From Listeria rocourtiae FSL F6-920 (GTDB lineage: Bacteria > Bacillota > Bacilli > Lactobacillales > Listeriaceae), in the NCBI RefSeq assembly GCF_000525975.1, contig NZ_AODK01000006.1, positions 186,001 to 250,000 of the forward strand: a stretch of 64,000 nt of DNA, read 5' to 3'. The position numbers were made by a program, and so were the translations under genes. Below, piece by piece: positions 11,784 to 21,518 of the stretch. The notes under the pieces were generated by a model, which was given only the letters and a program-made list of their open reading frames with translations, had not been told where the DNA came from and did not search any database. Every line of letters begins with the position of its first letter. Positions within the stretch are counted from its first letter, which is position 1.

Positions 11784-12350
11784 ATGCAACTAGAAAGATG
11801 TGGATGGGCAATGAACGATGCTGTAGAGCAGGCCTATCATGATAATGAATGGGGTGTGCCAAGTCGTGATGAGCATTACTTGTTTGAAATGCTTAATTTG
11901 GAAGGCGCACAGGCTGGTCTTTCGTGGCGTCTTATTTTGAATAAACGAGCAGCTTATAAAGATGCATTTCATAAATTTGATCCTGATAAATGTGCAATGA
12001 TGACAGATAAAGAGTTGGAACATATACGTGAAACAGCTGCAATCGTTAAGAACAAGCTTAAAATTGGAGGAGTACGTAAGAATGCCATTGCTTTTTTGAA
12101 AGTGCAGGAAGAATTTGGCTCTTTTGCCAATTATATTTGGGGATATGCAGACGGCAAACCGATTATTAATCATTGGACAGATATGTCACAAATGCCGACT
12201 AAAAATGCATTATCAGAACAGATTAGTAAAGATTTGAAGAAGCGTGGATTTATTTTCGTCGGGCCTGTCATTATTTATTCCTATTTGCAAGCAATTGGGA
12301 TGATTGACGATCATGTGGTTACTTGCCCGTACCATACAGAAAATAGATAA
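11784..12350 (+). CDS. tag: DNA-3-methyladenine glycosylase I
   Basis: Base-excision repair enzyme that removes 3-methyladenine from alkylated DNA. It has 188 residues, the family length. Zinc ligands equivalent to those of E. coli Tag are present: Cys6 (RCGWA), His19 (AYHDNEWG), His177 and Cys181 (DDHVVTC). The region LEGAQAGLSWRLILNKR carries the helix-hairpin DNA-contact part. GGGAGAGGG lies upstream of the ATG. It is the last gene of the left-hand forward block. Confidence 0.96.
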   Translation: MQLERCGWAMNDAVEQAYHDNEWGVPSRDEHYLFEMLNLEGAQAGLSWRLILNKRAAYKDAFHKFDPDKCAMMTDKELEHIRETAAIVKNKLKIGGVRKNAIAFLKVQEEFGSFANYIWGYADGKPIINHWTDMSQMPTKNALSEQISKDLKKRGFIFVGPVIIYSYLQAIGMIDDHVVTCPYHTENR

Positions 12351-12379
12351 ACTTGGGAGGGAAAGTCCAACTCATTTAA

Positions 12380-12438
12380 CATAAAAATAAGCAAGAGATT
12401 ACGAACCCTGTTTTTGGATAAAACGTTAATCTTGCTTA
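12380..12438 (-). terminator. Probable terminator of the bceAB-like operon
   Basis: TAAGCAAGA (12388-12396) pairs perfectly with TCTTGCTTA (12430-12438), and the stem extends inward with one bulge (GATTACG/CGTTAATC). On the reverse strand it is followed by TTATTTTTAT, so it reads as a reverse-strand terminator about 365 bases after the permease stop. It could also stop tag read-through. Confidence 0.5.
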
Positions 12439-12636
12439 CATAAATAGATAGAAAACGCCCGTATTTGGGGATGGGATCAAAGAGTTAAGTATATTCGACT
12501 GTGTGGTGGCTAAGGATGTTTAGTTAAGTGAGGCTATTCTTTTGTAGTAAAACCGTAACGTATCTGTATCCAAAATTCCCCTGTTCATGAGCTGATGGTG
12601 ATATTGGTTTGCTAACCATGGGTTTTGAAGCACTGA

Positions 12637-12777
12637 GAAGGATTACATGTTCGTTTTACTCTCATGTATATTGGGGCTGTAGCTCATTTCATTTCGAACA
12701 GCCTGGGAAGGATTACATGTTCGTTTTACTCTCATGTATATTGGGGCTGTAACTCATTTCATTTCGAACAGCCCCAA
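12637..12777. repeat. Tandem duplication of a 70-bp unit
   Basis: Two consecutive copies (12637-12706 and 12707-12776) differ mainly at one internal base and at their 3' ends. Each carries TTGGGGCTGT; in the second copy this forms a perfect 10-bp inverted repeat with ACAGCCCCAA (12741-12750 and 12768-12777), whereas the first copy has the degenerate ACAGCCTGG. No T run follows on either strand. The rest of 12351-12802 shows no gene that I can support. Confidence 0.85.
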
Positions 12778-12802
12778 CAATACTCCAAACTTTTCTATTT
12801 CA

Positions 12803-14705
12803 TCAAGATGTAATACGTCTGTATATTGCAACACTACTAAGGTAAAATAAAAGATAGATGAGTAGGAAGACACCGATTAGACTAGAAACGAAGCTAAATG
12901 CATTGATAGAATCAACTTCATTTATTATCGGAACAGTTAGTGCAAAAGCTTCTGCTGTACCTAATAGACTAGGTGCTATAAAAAGAATAGCTAGTTGTTT
13001 TCGAATGTTTTTATGGAGTATTTTTTCATCTGCTCCTAGTTCTTTCAATAGTTTAAAACGCGGCTTATCAGCGTATGCTTCTTGTAGTTGCTTGAAGTAA
13101 ATTGTTGCTCCCAAAGCCATAAATGAAATAATAGCAAAGAATGTGGATACGAAAAGAAGCAGGGCCCCGCTTTCTACATTAATAGTATATGGAATAACAT
13201 ATGCCGAGTAATATGTGTTCTCTGGTAAGTGTGAAACAGCAGTTTTTACATGTGCCAATTTGTTTTGTCGGTTCTTTTAATAGAAAGGTTGAGAATTTCT
13301 GAATGTTACCATAAGACTTTGCATTCGAATAATAAACATCACTTACAACAAATGTGGGAGGTTTCTCTCCATCAATTTGTACGATGTCACTTCGCCAACC
13401 AATCATAGTCGCATCTAATCGCTTAATAACGTGCAATGTTTTTGGTGTTGTACCAATTTGAAACTGAAACTGGACATCTAAATCTACTGTGTCAGAACCT
13501 CTAGAGAATGACAGAGCTTCATTATCTTGAAGCGAAGTAGCTAATTTTTTCTCGCCACGAAACTGACGCAATTTGTTGTATGCAGATAAACTCATAATAT
13601 AACCGTCATTTCCGAATTGCAAGGAATTAGTGAAGGCTGATTTAATTGGAGATTTAGCTGTTATTGCGATTGCTTCAAACTGCTTATGGCTCTTTATCTC
13701 CCCTTTAAAAGTTTGATGTATTTTGTTTTCAGTTACCTGATCTACATAACTATACAGGAAATCATCTGGCAAATGAGTCCGAGGAACTACTTTTTGCGTT
13801 TCCAAGTTAAGCAAAGAAAAGGTTACAAAAAATAATGTCACGCTAGATAAAAGCGTAATCATTGTCAGTTGGAACGTGTTTCTAGGTAACTTACTACGTA
13901 AAGAAGCAGTCGAAATCATATCTGTTTTGATAAAATACCTCCTATGCCTTGTTTTGTAGTTGATATACCATGTCAGAGTCTGGTTTATGAAGAGAATAAC
14001 ACCAAGTGTAAATGAAACAAATAAAATCAGGATGGTGGAATCCAAAGATGTCTGAGTTGAGTATAGGAGAGAGCCAATAATTAAAAATATACCTAAAAAT
14101 GCTAAAAAAGCATTGCCTTTTCGTATTTTTGGTACGTCAGAGTTACCGGTGAAAAGAGAGACTAACGATATTTTAGAGAAGCGACGAATGTTAAATAGCG
14201 TAACGAAAACAGCAGCGATAATAAGCAATGCGAAACTGACTAAAACTGGCTCCCATGATACGTTAATGGCTACTTGATTCTCGTACCCCATCATCCGGAC
14301 AAGGATAGTTCCGAAAAGTTTGGAAAAAAGTGTTCCCAATAAATTTCCGACCACTCCGGCAGTGAAAACAAAGAGTAATTGTTCTGTAAAAAGCAATTTA
14401 AGCAGTGAAAAATTGCTTTCTCCGAATAGAAGGTACGTTCCTAGTTCATTTTGACGCACAGTAATATAAAAGCGATTGGTGTAGAGGACTAGTATAATTA
14501 AGAAAATGAAGACGATAATTCCACCAATTGTTAGAGCTGCTGCGAACGATTCCTTGCTTTGGATTACCTCATTTACTGATTTATTTGTCTGAATTGACCA
14601 GTATGTGTTGCTAATAAATGCGGTTATTAGCAGGGAAATCGCATAGATAGAGTGGTTTATAGGTTTTCTCAAGATACTTTTCCAAGCTAGCTTCAACAAG
14701 TTCAT
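12803..14705 (-). CDS. BceB-type ABC transporter permease (one frameshift)
   Basis: FtsX-family permease of a peptide-antibiotic sensing and detoxification transporter. Expected parts are present: N-terminal LAWKSILRKPINH, several groups of hydrophobic helices, a large extracellular domain in the second half (about residues 300-520) and a C-terminal three-helix block (FAIISFMALGATIYFKQLQEAYADKPRFKLLKELGA). The frame changes near 13256; dropping one A in the CAAATTGG context gives TKQLAHVKTAVSHL and a 633-residue protein, the BceB size. The start overlaps the stop of the ATPase gene as ATGA. The neighbouring two-component genes face away, as in bceRS-bceAB modules. Bacitracin, bacteriocin or nisin as ligand is inference. 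Confidence 0.9.
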
Positions 14706-15451
14706 GAGATACCTGCGCTTTCTATCGCACCTAAACGATGTGACACTTCTGCAATTTCATCAAAAAAATCACTTTGTTGTTTATCACCGCGATAGAACTC
14801 ATTGACAATGACGCCATCTACCATAAAGATGACCCGATTAGCAAAGCTTGCTGCGCGCCCGTCATGTGTCACCATCAGTAAGGTGGTTCCCATTACCTGG
14901 TTGAGCTCCGCAAGAATTTCCAACATTGCAGTGGCACTTCTTGTGTCAAGTGCGCCAGTAGGTTCATCTGCGAAAAGAACTTTTGGGTTTCCCAAGAAAG
15001 CTCGTGTAGCTGCTATGCGTTGTTTTTCACCGCCGGAAAGCTCAGCGGGAAATTTATCGATTAATGGTGCAATTTTTAATTTCTCCGCCAGTTTTTGGAA
15101 ACGCTCATCTAACTCAGGTGTTACTTTACCAGCTAATGTGAAGGGAAGGTAAATATTTTCTTTTACTGTAAATGTATCCAGTAGATTATAATGTTGGAAA
15201 ATAAAAGCAATTTTGTCCCGCCGTAAAAGTCGGCGTTCTGCTTGCTTCATGACGGTAATATCGGATCCATCAATTAAGACTTTCCCTGCATTAAACGTAT
15301 CCAATGTAGACATCGTATTAAGTAAGGTGGTTTTACCTGAACCACTTGGACCCATAATAGCAATGAATTCCCCTGTTTTAACTTGAAAGGACAAATTGCG
15401 TAAAATAAGTTGACTATTGTAGGATTTTTGTAAATTCTGTACTGTAATCAT
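14702..15451 (-). CDS. BceA-type ABC transporter ATP-binding protein
   Basis: ATPase of the peptide-antibiotic transporter, 249 residues. Walker A is GPSGSGKTT (34-42), followed by the Q-loop region FIFQHYNLLDTFTV, signature LSGGEKQR (~139) and Walker B VLFADEPTGALD, with THDGRAASFA at the H-loop. The C-terminal extension (RGDKQQSDFFDEIAEVSHRLG) is common in BceA/VraD proteins. AAAGGAG precedes the ATG. It is translationally coupled to the permease by a four-base overlap. Confidence 0.95.
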   Translation of the reverse strand: MITVQNLQKSYNSQLILRNLSFQVKTGEFIAIMGPSGSGKTTLLNTMSTLDTFNAGKVLIDGSDITVMKQAERRLLRRDKIAFIFQHYNLLDTFTVKENIYLPFTLAGKVTPELDERFQKLAEKLKIAPLIDKFPAELSGGEKQRIAATRAFLGNPKVLFADEPTGALDTRSATAMLEILAELNQVMGTTLLMVTHDGRAASFANRVIFMVDGVIVNEFYRGDKQQSDFFDEIAEVSHRLGAIESAGIS

Positions 15452-15533
15452 TGTTTAGCTCCTTTATTAGTTATTTATAGATTAATCATAGCTCTTCCAA
15501 TCCAATGAAGAAACCAAAAGAGATGACTTTTAT

Positions 15534-15564
15534 ATGACAAATTTGTCACCTCCCATGGTATAAT
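15534..15564 (+). promoter_or_regulatory. Promoter of the two-component operon with overlapping palindrome
   Basis: A perfect 14-bp palindrome TGACAAATTTGTCA spans 15535-15548. It overlaps a plausible -35 (ATGACA, 15534-15539); the -10 is TATAAT at 15559-15564. It sits in the 142-bp gap between the divergent transporter and regulator genes and is a likely binding site for the adjacent response regulator. Confidence 0.6.
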
Positions 15565-15593
15565 GAAAAAAAAGAATTGAAGGATTTGAAATA

Positions 15594-16266
15594 ATGAAGA
15601 AATTTAAGGTAGGCATTGTGGAAGACGAAACAGCAATTGCTGAAAAAATAGCAGAGAAGCTTGAAACATGGCAATATGAAGCAATTACATATGATGACTA
15701 TACAGCAATTGCGAGCCAAGTGAAGGAGAATATACCTGATTTAATCATTTTAGATATTAAATTGCCGGCATACGATGGATTTTACTGGGCTCAAGAGATT
15801 AGGAAATTTTCGAAGATACCAATTTTGTTTCTGAGTTCGCAAAATGAGCCAATGAGTAAGATTACGAGCGTTACAGTGGGCGGGGACTTATTTATAGAGA
15901 AGCCATTTAACCTTGATGTTCTAGTGTCGAATGTCCAAGCTTTACTAAGAAGAAGTTACGACTATAATGGACAAACTAATCTTGTATACAAAAATGTTAC
16001 TCTAGACATAGATAATTGGGCCGTCACATGCAATGAAAAGATGGAAGCCCTGACTAAGAACGAGGGATTACTTTTAAGAACTTTCATGCAGGCACCAGAA
16101 AAAATTCATTCGCGTGACCAACTTATGGAAGTTTTGTGGGAAAATGCTGCATTTATTAGTGAAAATACACTGACGCAAAACGTGAGTCGTCTACGAAAAA
16201 AAACTAGGAGATTTAACAGGGGAGCTATATATTGAATCAGTGCGTGGCATGGGTTATAGGTTATGA
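15594..16266 (+). CDS. BceR-type response regulator (one frameshift)
   Basis: OmpR-family response regulator. The receiver domain has acidic pocket EDE (10-12), phospho-acceptor Asp54 (IILDIKLP) and the conserved Lys in FIEKPF; a winged-helix DNA-binding domain follows (LTKNEGLLLRTF, VSRLRKK). An A8 run at 16196-16203 holds one extra base; without it the end reads LGDLTGELYIESVRGMGYRL and the protein is 223 residues. The restored stop overlaps the kinase ATG by four bases. It is divergent from the BceAB-like genes and probably controls them. Confidence 0.93.
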
Positions 16267-17168
16267 ATTTCATGCGGAAACAGCTTGGACTCATCACTGT
16301 TTTTATGTTGTGCATCACAATAGAAATAGGCGTAATTTGGCTTTTGTTAGGAACAGCATTCAGTCTAGATTTTTTATATGCCATGGTTCTTCCAATGATA
16401 CTCTTTGGTGCATATTTAGTGTACCGCTTTTTTCGCGAAAAAGGTGATGTACCAGTAAGCATGCAAGCAGAACGATTTAAGGGCCGACTCGAGGACGAAC
16501 AAATAATGTATCGAGAAAAAATATTGAGTCAAGAGCTTAATAATCAGCAATTTATAGATTTTATGACGAGTTGGGTTCATGATATTAAGACTCCTTTGAC
16601 TGTCCTAGCTCTTTCAGTTGACAGCAAGCAAAAACAGCAGGTAGTGCAAATAGAGAGTAAAATTAATCAAATGCTTTTTTATACGAAATATACAAGCTTT
16701 TATGAGGATCTTCATTTGGAAAAAGTAGAGCTGAGGATGCTGATTGAAAAGCTTTTGAAACAGTATGCTAATTTATTTATAAGTCAGAAATTAGTAGTGG
16801 ATTTGAAATTTGCAGATATGGGAACCATTTTAACGGATAAACTTTGGGCCTCTTTCGTGATAGAGCAAATTATATCAAATGCGTTGAAATATGCTGGGGA
16901 GGGTAAATGTATCTTTATTACGACCTTTGAAACTGAAACGGTTGCTGGGGTTGAAATTAAAAATACTGGGAACCCAATTTCGAGTAGCGATTTACCGAGA
17001 ATTTTTGAACGGGGCTATACTGGTAGGACGAGAGAGTTTGGGAAGTCGACTGGAATGGGGTTATTTTTGAGTAAAGAAATTATAAAGAAACTTGGTGGCG
17101 AGGTTTTAGTTTCAAATGAGTCTATGACAACATTTAAAGTGATTTTCAAGAAATCATTTTTTGATTAA
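16263..17168 (+). CDS. BceS-type intramembrane-sensing histidine kinase
   Basis: Sensor kinase of 301 residues. Two N-terminal membrane helices (about 8-32 and 37-56) are joined by only a few residues, so it has no extracellular sensor and presumably senses through the BceB-like permease, as known for BceS. The DHp box is SWVHDIKTPLT with His106. The ATPase domain shows N-box NALKYA, G1 region RIFERGYTG and GMGLFLSKEI. It is coupled to the regulator by ATGA and followed by a strong terminator. Confidence 0.93.
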   Translation: MNFMRKQLGLITVFMLCITIEIGVIWLLLGTAFSLDFLYAMVLPMILFGAYLVYRFFREKGDVPVSMQAERFKGRLEDEQIMYREKILSQELNNQQFIDFMTSWVHDIKTPLTVLALSVDSKQKQQVVQIESKINQMLFYTKYTSFYEDLHLEKVELRMLIEKLLKQYANLFISQKLVVDLKFADMGTILTDKLWASFVIEQIISNALKYAGEGKCIFITTFETETVAGVEIKNTGNPISSSDLPRIFERGYTGRTREFGKSTGMGLFLSKEIIKKLGGEVLVSNESMTTFKVIFKKSFFD

Positions 17169-17190
17169 GGTAGGGCATGGACTAGAAGGA

Positions 17191-17248
17191 AAAACCACTG
17201 AATGGCAATTTTCTATATAAAATAGAGAATTTGTCATTCAGTGGTTTT
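17191..17248. terminator. Bidirectional terminator
   Basis: AAAACCACTGAATG (17191-17204) pairs perfectly with CATTCAGTGGTTTT (17235-17248), with a further imperfect inner stem. A and T runs flank it, so it serves both the kinase operon and the convergent VOC gene. Confidence 0.92.
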
Positions 17249-17261
17249 ATGTTGGTTCAAA

Positions 17262-17675
17262 TTAATTTTTTTGCCAGTTAAGTTGCCATTCAATGCCAAG
17301 CTTATCAGTTACCTTTGCGTAAAGACCACCCCATGGCATTTCTTGAAGTTCGATAGAAACCTGTCCACCATTTTTCAATAGCTCATAGGTGTTCCTTAGT
17401 GAAGTTTCATCATCAAATAAATAGGCAACAGAAAGTATGTTACCTGCTACTAAAGCTTCATCAACATAAGAATCAGAGAAGTAAAGCAACTCGACACCAT
17501 CTTTTTCTAAGCGTGCATGCACAAGGCGGTTAGCCAATGCTTCGTCGCCGCGAGAATCTCCCATTTCGCTATATGTTTGCACCATTTTGGGAGTAGCTCC
17601 GAAAGCTTCACCATAAAAATCTAATGCTTCTCTTGCATTCCCGTTGAACTGTAGATAAGGTATCGTATTGGGCAT
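17262..17675 (-). CDS. VOC/glyoxalase superfamily protein (PhnB-like)
   Basis: A 137-residue vicinal-oxygen-chelate protein of the PhnB/3-demethylubiquinone methyltransferase-like group; function unknown. It begins PNTIPYLQFNGNAREALDFYGEAFGA and ends MPWGGLYAKVTDKLGIEWQLN, both typical of the family. AGGAGGAAATAAT before the ATG at 17675 fixes the start; an upstream in-frame extension lies before that site and is not used. It appears to be a single-gene unit converging on the two-component operon. Confidence 0.85.
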   Translation of the reverse strand: MPNTIPYLQFNGNAREALDFYGEAFGATPKMVQTYSEMGDSRGDEALANRLVHARLEKDGVELLYFSDSYVDEALVAGNILSVAYLFDDETSLRNTYELLKNGGQVSIELQEMPWGGLYAKVTDKLGIEWQLNWQKN

Positions 17676-17761
17676 ATTATTTCCTCCTAAAACGTTTTTC
17701 ACGCAAGGTGATAGAGCTAGTATAGTGTAAATAAATGTAGAAATCTACTAATATACAAATT

Positions 17762-18358
17762 TTATTTCTTACTAACAGCGATAAAAAGCGTTGCATCCTG
17801 TTTCATAAATATTTTCTCGCCATGGTGAAATGGTTGGATAGAAGTTGATTTAAATCCTACGCTGGTTAGTAACTCCTCTAATTCATCTGTAGCAAAACCG
17901 CTGTGAACTTTTGGATGATAGACGTTAGGGTTTTTATCGAAATCAATGATAATCAGTTTACCGTCTGTATGGAGCGTTTCATAAAATTTTTCTAAAATAT
18001 TTTTGGTATCAGGAATGTGTAAAAGAACGAGAGATACAAGTATTATATCTGCTTTTATATCGAGCGTTTCCTTGGTGAAATCAGCAACGAATGTTAGGGT
18101 ATTTTGTAACTTATTTGCCGCTATTTTATTGTTTATTATTTCGACCATATTTTTGGAGGAGTCTACAAATAGAGCAGTTTTAACAGAACTTGCAATTTGC
18201 AAACCAATCAGGCCTGTACCGCTTCCATAGTCGATCAAGGTCTTGTCTTTCGCTTGGACTAACTCTTCTCTGACTTTATGAGAAATGATATTGGCGAGCT
18301 CGATTCGCTCTGTACTATCATATTTCTTGGCGATTGCTTCAAAAACGTTTTCTTCCAT
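17762..18358 (-). CDS. Class I SAM-dependent methyltransferase
   Basis: About 198 residues. The SAM-binding motif I is LIDYGSGTGLIGLQ, with acidic motif II ALFVDSSKNMVE, then motif IV region ADIILVSLVLLHIPD and LHTDGKLIIIDFDKN. The start at 18358 (MEENVFEAIAKKYDS) has AGAGGA eleven bases upstream; an in-frame ATG at 18394 is possible. The substrate is unknown. It stands alone between the VOC gene and adhE. Confidence 0.85.
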   Translation of the reverse strand: MEENVFEAIAKKYDSTERIELANIISHKVREELVQAKDKTLIDYGSGTGLIGLQIASSVKTALFVDSSKNMVEIINNKIAANKLQNTLTFVADFTKETLDIKADIILVSLVLLHIPDTKNILEKFYETLHTDGKLIIIDFDKNPNVYHPKVHSGFATDELEELLTSVGFKSTSIQPFHHGEKIFMKQDATLFIAVSKK

Positions 18359-18483
18359 GTCTATCGCATCCTCTACTATGTGATAAGTTAACATTATAGT
18401 TTAAATGGTTCATTTTCGCAATGAATGGCTTTCGTAAATAGATATTAACAATAATATTATTATGTAAACTAATTTTGAAAAGA

Positions 18484-18520
18484 AAAAGAACCAACCCCGA
18501 GGGCAGGGCTGTTCTTTGCA
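18484..18520 (-). terminator. Terminator of adhE
   Basis: On the reverse strand AAAGAACAGCCC pairs with GGGTTGGTTCTTT across a short loop, then a T-rich run. It lies just after the adhE stop at 18533. Confidence 0.7.
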
Positions 18521-18532
18521 ACTATTTATAAC

Positions 18533-21134
18533 TTAAACCCCTTTATAGGCGTTCAGATAGATGTCTTTCAACTCGGAAACAAGCGGTTGAACTGGATTCG
18601 CTGTCGTACATTGATCCATGAAGGCGCGGTCTGCTAGTGTATCAACTACCATATCAAATGATTTCTTATCAACGTTTTGACCTTTCAGACTCATTTCAAT
18701 ACCACAATCTTTGCCCAAGCTGATAATCGCATTAACAAGTGATATCACGCCTTCTTCGGTTGTAGAAGCTGGCAATCCTAGGACACGAGCAATTTGTGCG
18801 TAATCTTGGTCAGCACGATATGATTCGTATCTTGGGAACAATGCATGTTTTCTAGGCTTTGTTGCATTATACCGAATAACATGTGGCATAAGTATAGCGT
18901 TAGCACGACCATGTGGGATATGGAATTCAGGTCCAATTTTATGTGCTAAACTATGGTTAATTCCTAGGAAAGCATTAGCAAAAGCCATACCTGCCATTGC
19001 AGAAGCATTATGCATTTTTTTCACGAGCATCTTCGTCTGCATCAAGAACAGAAGCACGTAATGATTCGAAGACCATTTCGATAGCACGCATAGACAAGCC
19101 GCGTGTATAGTCGCTTGCCATTACCGATACGTAAGACTCGATAGCATGTGTTAATACGTCCATACCTGTGTCAGCTGTGATGTGAGCTGGGACTGTCATA
19201 ACATATTGAGCATCAACAATTGCTACGTCTGGTGTCAATTCATAATCTGCTAATGGATATTTAATATTGTTTTCTTTATCTGTAATGACTGCAAATGGAG
19301 TAACCTCAGAACCTGTACCAGATGTAGTAGGGATGGCAACAAATTGTGCTTTTTCACCTAGTTTAGGATATTTAAATGTACGTTTGCGGATATCCAAGAA
19401 TTTTTGTTTCAAACCGAAAAATGAAGCCTCTGGGTGTTCATAAAATAACCACATACCTTTAGCGGCATCCATTGCGGAACCACCACCAAGCGCGATAATG
19501 CAATCTGGTTTAAAGTCTTTCATTAATTCAGCACCTTTATAGACGGTTACGTCAGACGGATCTGGCTCTACATCTGCAAAAACTTGATATGAAACATCAT
19601 TCCCACGTTTTTTCAAATGTTCGATAACAACATCAACATATTTGAATTGAACCATTCCTGGGTCTGTTACAATAAATACGCGTTCGATATTCGGCATTTT
19701 TTGTAAATATTGAGTCGAATATTTTTCAAAGAATACTTTTGGTGGAAGTTTGAACCATTGCATGTTATTTCTCCGTTCTGCGACACGTTTCACATTTAAA
19801 AGATTCGTTGCGCTAACGTTTTGTGATACAGAGTTTTTACCATAAGATCCACAACCTAGTGTTAGGGAAGGGATGAAGCCGTTGTAAAGGTCGCCGATTC
19901 CACCTTGAGCAGATGGTGCGTTCACAATGATACGGCAAGCTTTCATTCGTAACCCGAATGCTAGTTGCGCATCACGATCTGTAGAGTGGATAACTGCGGA
20001 GTGACCTAAACCGCCGTATACAAGCATTTCTTCACAACGATTGAAAGCTTCTGCTTGGTCTTTTGCTTCAATAAAAGCAAGAACAGGGCTTAATTTTTCG
20101 TGAGACAGTGGGTAAGCATCGCCCACACCTTTAATCTCAGCTACGAGCATTTTAGTATCTTCTGGAACTTTAAATCCAGCTTCGTTCGCAATCCAAGCAG
20201 GAGATTTTCCTACAACGTTTGGATTTAACGCATGTGTCTCAGGATTGATAACATAGCTTTCAAGTTTTTTGAATTCAGCACCTTTGACGAAGTAACATTT
20301 GTTCGCTTCCATTTCGTCTTTTACAGCTTTTGCGACTTCTTTGTCAACGATTACGGCTTGTTCAGATGCACAAATCATACCATGGTCAAAAGTTTTAGAT
20401 AAAATCAAATCGTTGACTGCACGTTTGATTTTCGCTGTTTTGTCGATATAAGCTGGAACATTACCAGGACCAACGCCAAGTGCTGGTTTACCAGTAGAAT
20501 ACGCGGATTTAACCATGGCAGCACCACCAGTAGCAAGAACGAGCGCCACATCTTTATGGTTCATCAATTGTTTTGTAGCCTCTAGTGAAGGCTTTTCAAC
20601 CCACTGGATGCAATGTTTTGGAGCACCTGCTGCAACGGCTGCTTCGTACACTACACGAGCGGCTTCAGAAGAACATCTTTGAGCGCTTGGGTGGAATGCG
20701 AAAATGATTGGGTTGCGCGTTTTGATTGCAATGATAGCTTTGAAAAGTGTAGTAGATGTTGGATTCGTAACAGGAGTTACACCAGCAATGACACCAACTG
20801 GTTCAGCGATTTCAACGACACCAGTTTGTTTGTCTTCATTAATAATGCCAACTGTTTTATCATTTTTAATACTATTCCAAATATATTCTGTTGCGAAAAT
20901 GTTTTTAATACATTTATCTTCGTAGATTCCGCGACCAGTTTCTTCAATCGCCATTTTAGCAAGAGACATATGTTGATCAAGACCAGCTAGCGCCATCGCA
21001 TGGACGATATAATCTATTTTTTCTTGGTCAAAATCGGCAAAAGCTTTAAGTGCGCTTTGTCCATTGCTTGCAAGTGTATTAATTACTTTTTGAACCTCTA
21101 ATTCTTCATTAACAGCTTTTTCTTTCATTGCCAT
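18533..21134 (-). CDS. adhE: Bifunctional acetaldehyde-CoA/alcohol dehydrogenase, Lap homologue (one frameshift)
   Basis: Ferments acetyl-CoA to ethanol with two NADH; in pathogenic Listeria the same protein is Listeria adhesion protein (Lap). The N-terminal ALDH half has the catalytic Cys near residue 255 in HGMICASEQAVIV and GVGPGNVPAYID. The C-terminal iron-dependent ADH half has GGGSAMDAAKGM, TTSGTGSEVTPF, DVLTHAIES and NHSLAHKIG. The start is the ATG at 21134, seven bases after GGAGGG. A run of seven T at 19015-19021 (A on the coding strand) holds one extra base; without it the text reads DAREKMHNASAM and the protein is 866 residues, as in Listeria. Two Rex-like operators and two leader hairpins lie upstream. 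Confidence 0.96.
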
Positions 21135-21156
21135 TTGTGAACCCTCCAATTAGTAT

Positions 21157-21195
21157 CGGGACAAAAAACGACCTCTAGCGACATTTTTCGTCCCT
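21157..21195 (-). promoter_or_regulatory. Leader hairpin next to the adhE ribosome binding site
   Basis: GGGAC plus A run (21158-21168) pairs with a T run plus GTCCC (21184-21194) in an 11-bp stem. It ends about ten bases before the adhE Shine-Dalgarno and may affect mRNA stability or translation. Confidence 0.5.
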
Positions 21196-21203
21196 GTTAT
21201 TTC

Positions 21204-21230
21204 AAAAAAATTGCGGCGGTCGACTCGCCG
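21204..21230 (-). terminator. Terminator-like hairpin in the adhE leader
   Basis: On the reverse strand CGGCG pairs with CGCCG around AGTCGAC and is followed by CAATTTTTTT. It lies between the likely promoter (upstream of ~21245) and the adhE start, so transcripts must read through it. The stem is only five GC pairs. Confidence 0.5.
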
Positions 21231-21261
21231 TTATCTTCTTGGATTTCTTATTTACAAAGTA

Positions 21262-21315
21262 AGTGTAACACTTCACAAACTCTTTGTCTAGTATTTATTG
21301 TGAATATATTCACTT
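21262..21315 (-). promoter_or_regulatory. Rex operators upstream of adhE
   Basis: TTGTGAATATATTCACTT at 21298-21315 is nearly the Rex consensus TTGTGAA-N4-TTCACAA. A weaker copy on the reverse strand (TTGTGAAGTGTTACACTT, 21262-21279) overlaps a possible -35 TTGTGA. Rex is the NADH/NAD-sensing repressor that controls adhE in Gram-positive bacteria. The sites are seen; binding is inferred. Confidence 0.8.
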
Positions 21316-21518
21316 GATTTTTAAAATAGTAAAAAAGACATGACTAAAAAGGGGGTAGCAGTAAATTGGATATAGTTTAATTAAGAAGGGGTGATTCCCT
21401 TAGCCTGGCTCTTAGCGACTCATCAAAATTCAGTTAGAGTTTACTAAGAAAGATTGTGCATTTTATAGTATACTTATTTTGGAGTAACACTATAATAGAA
21501 GAAGGGGATTACATAGCT

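Noticed and set aside
12351-12802. CRISPR array or insertion sequence
   Set aside because: Only two adjacent copies without spacers, no transposase and no target duplication.
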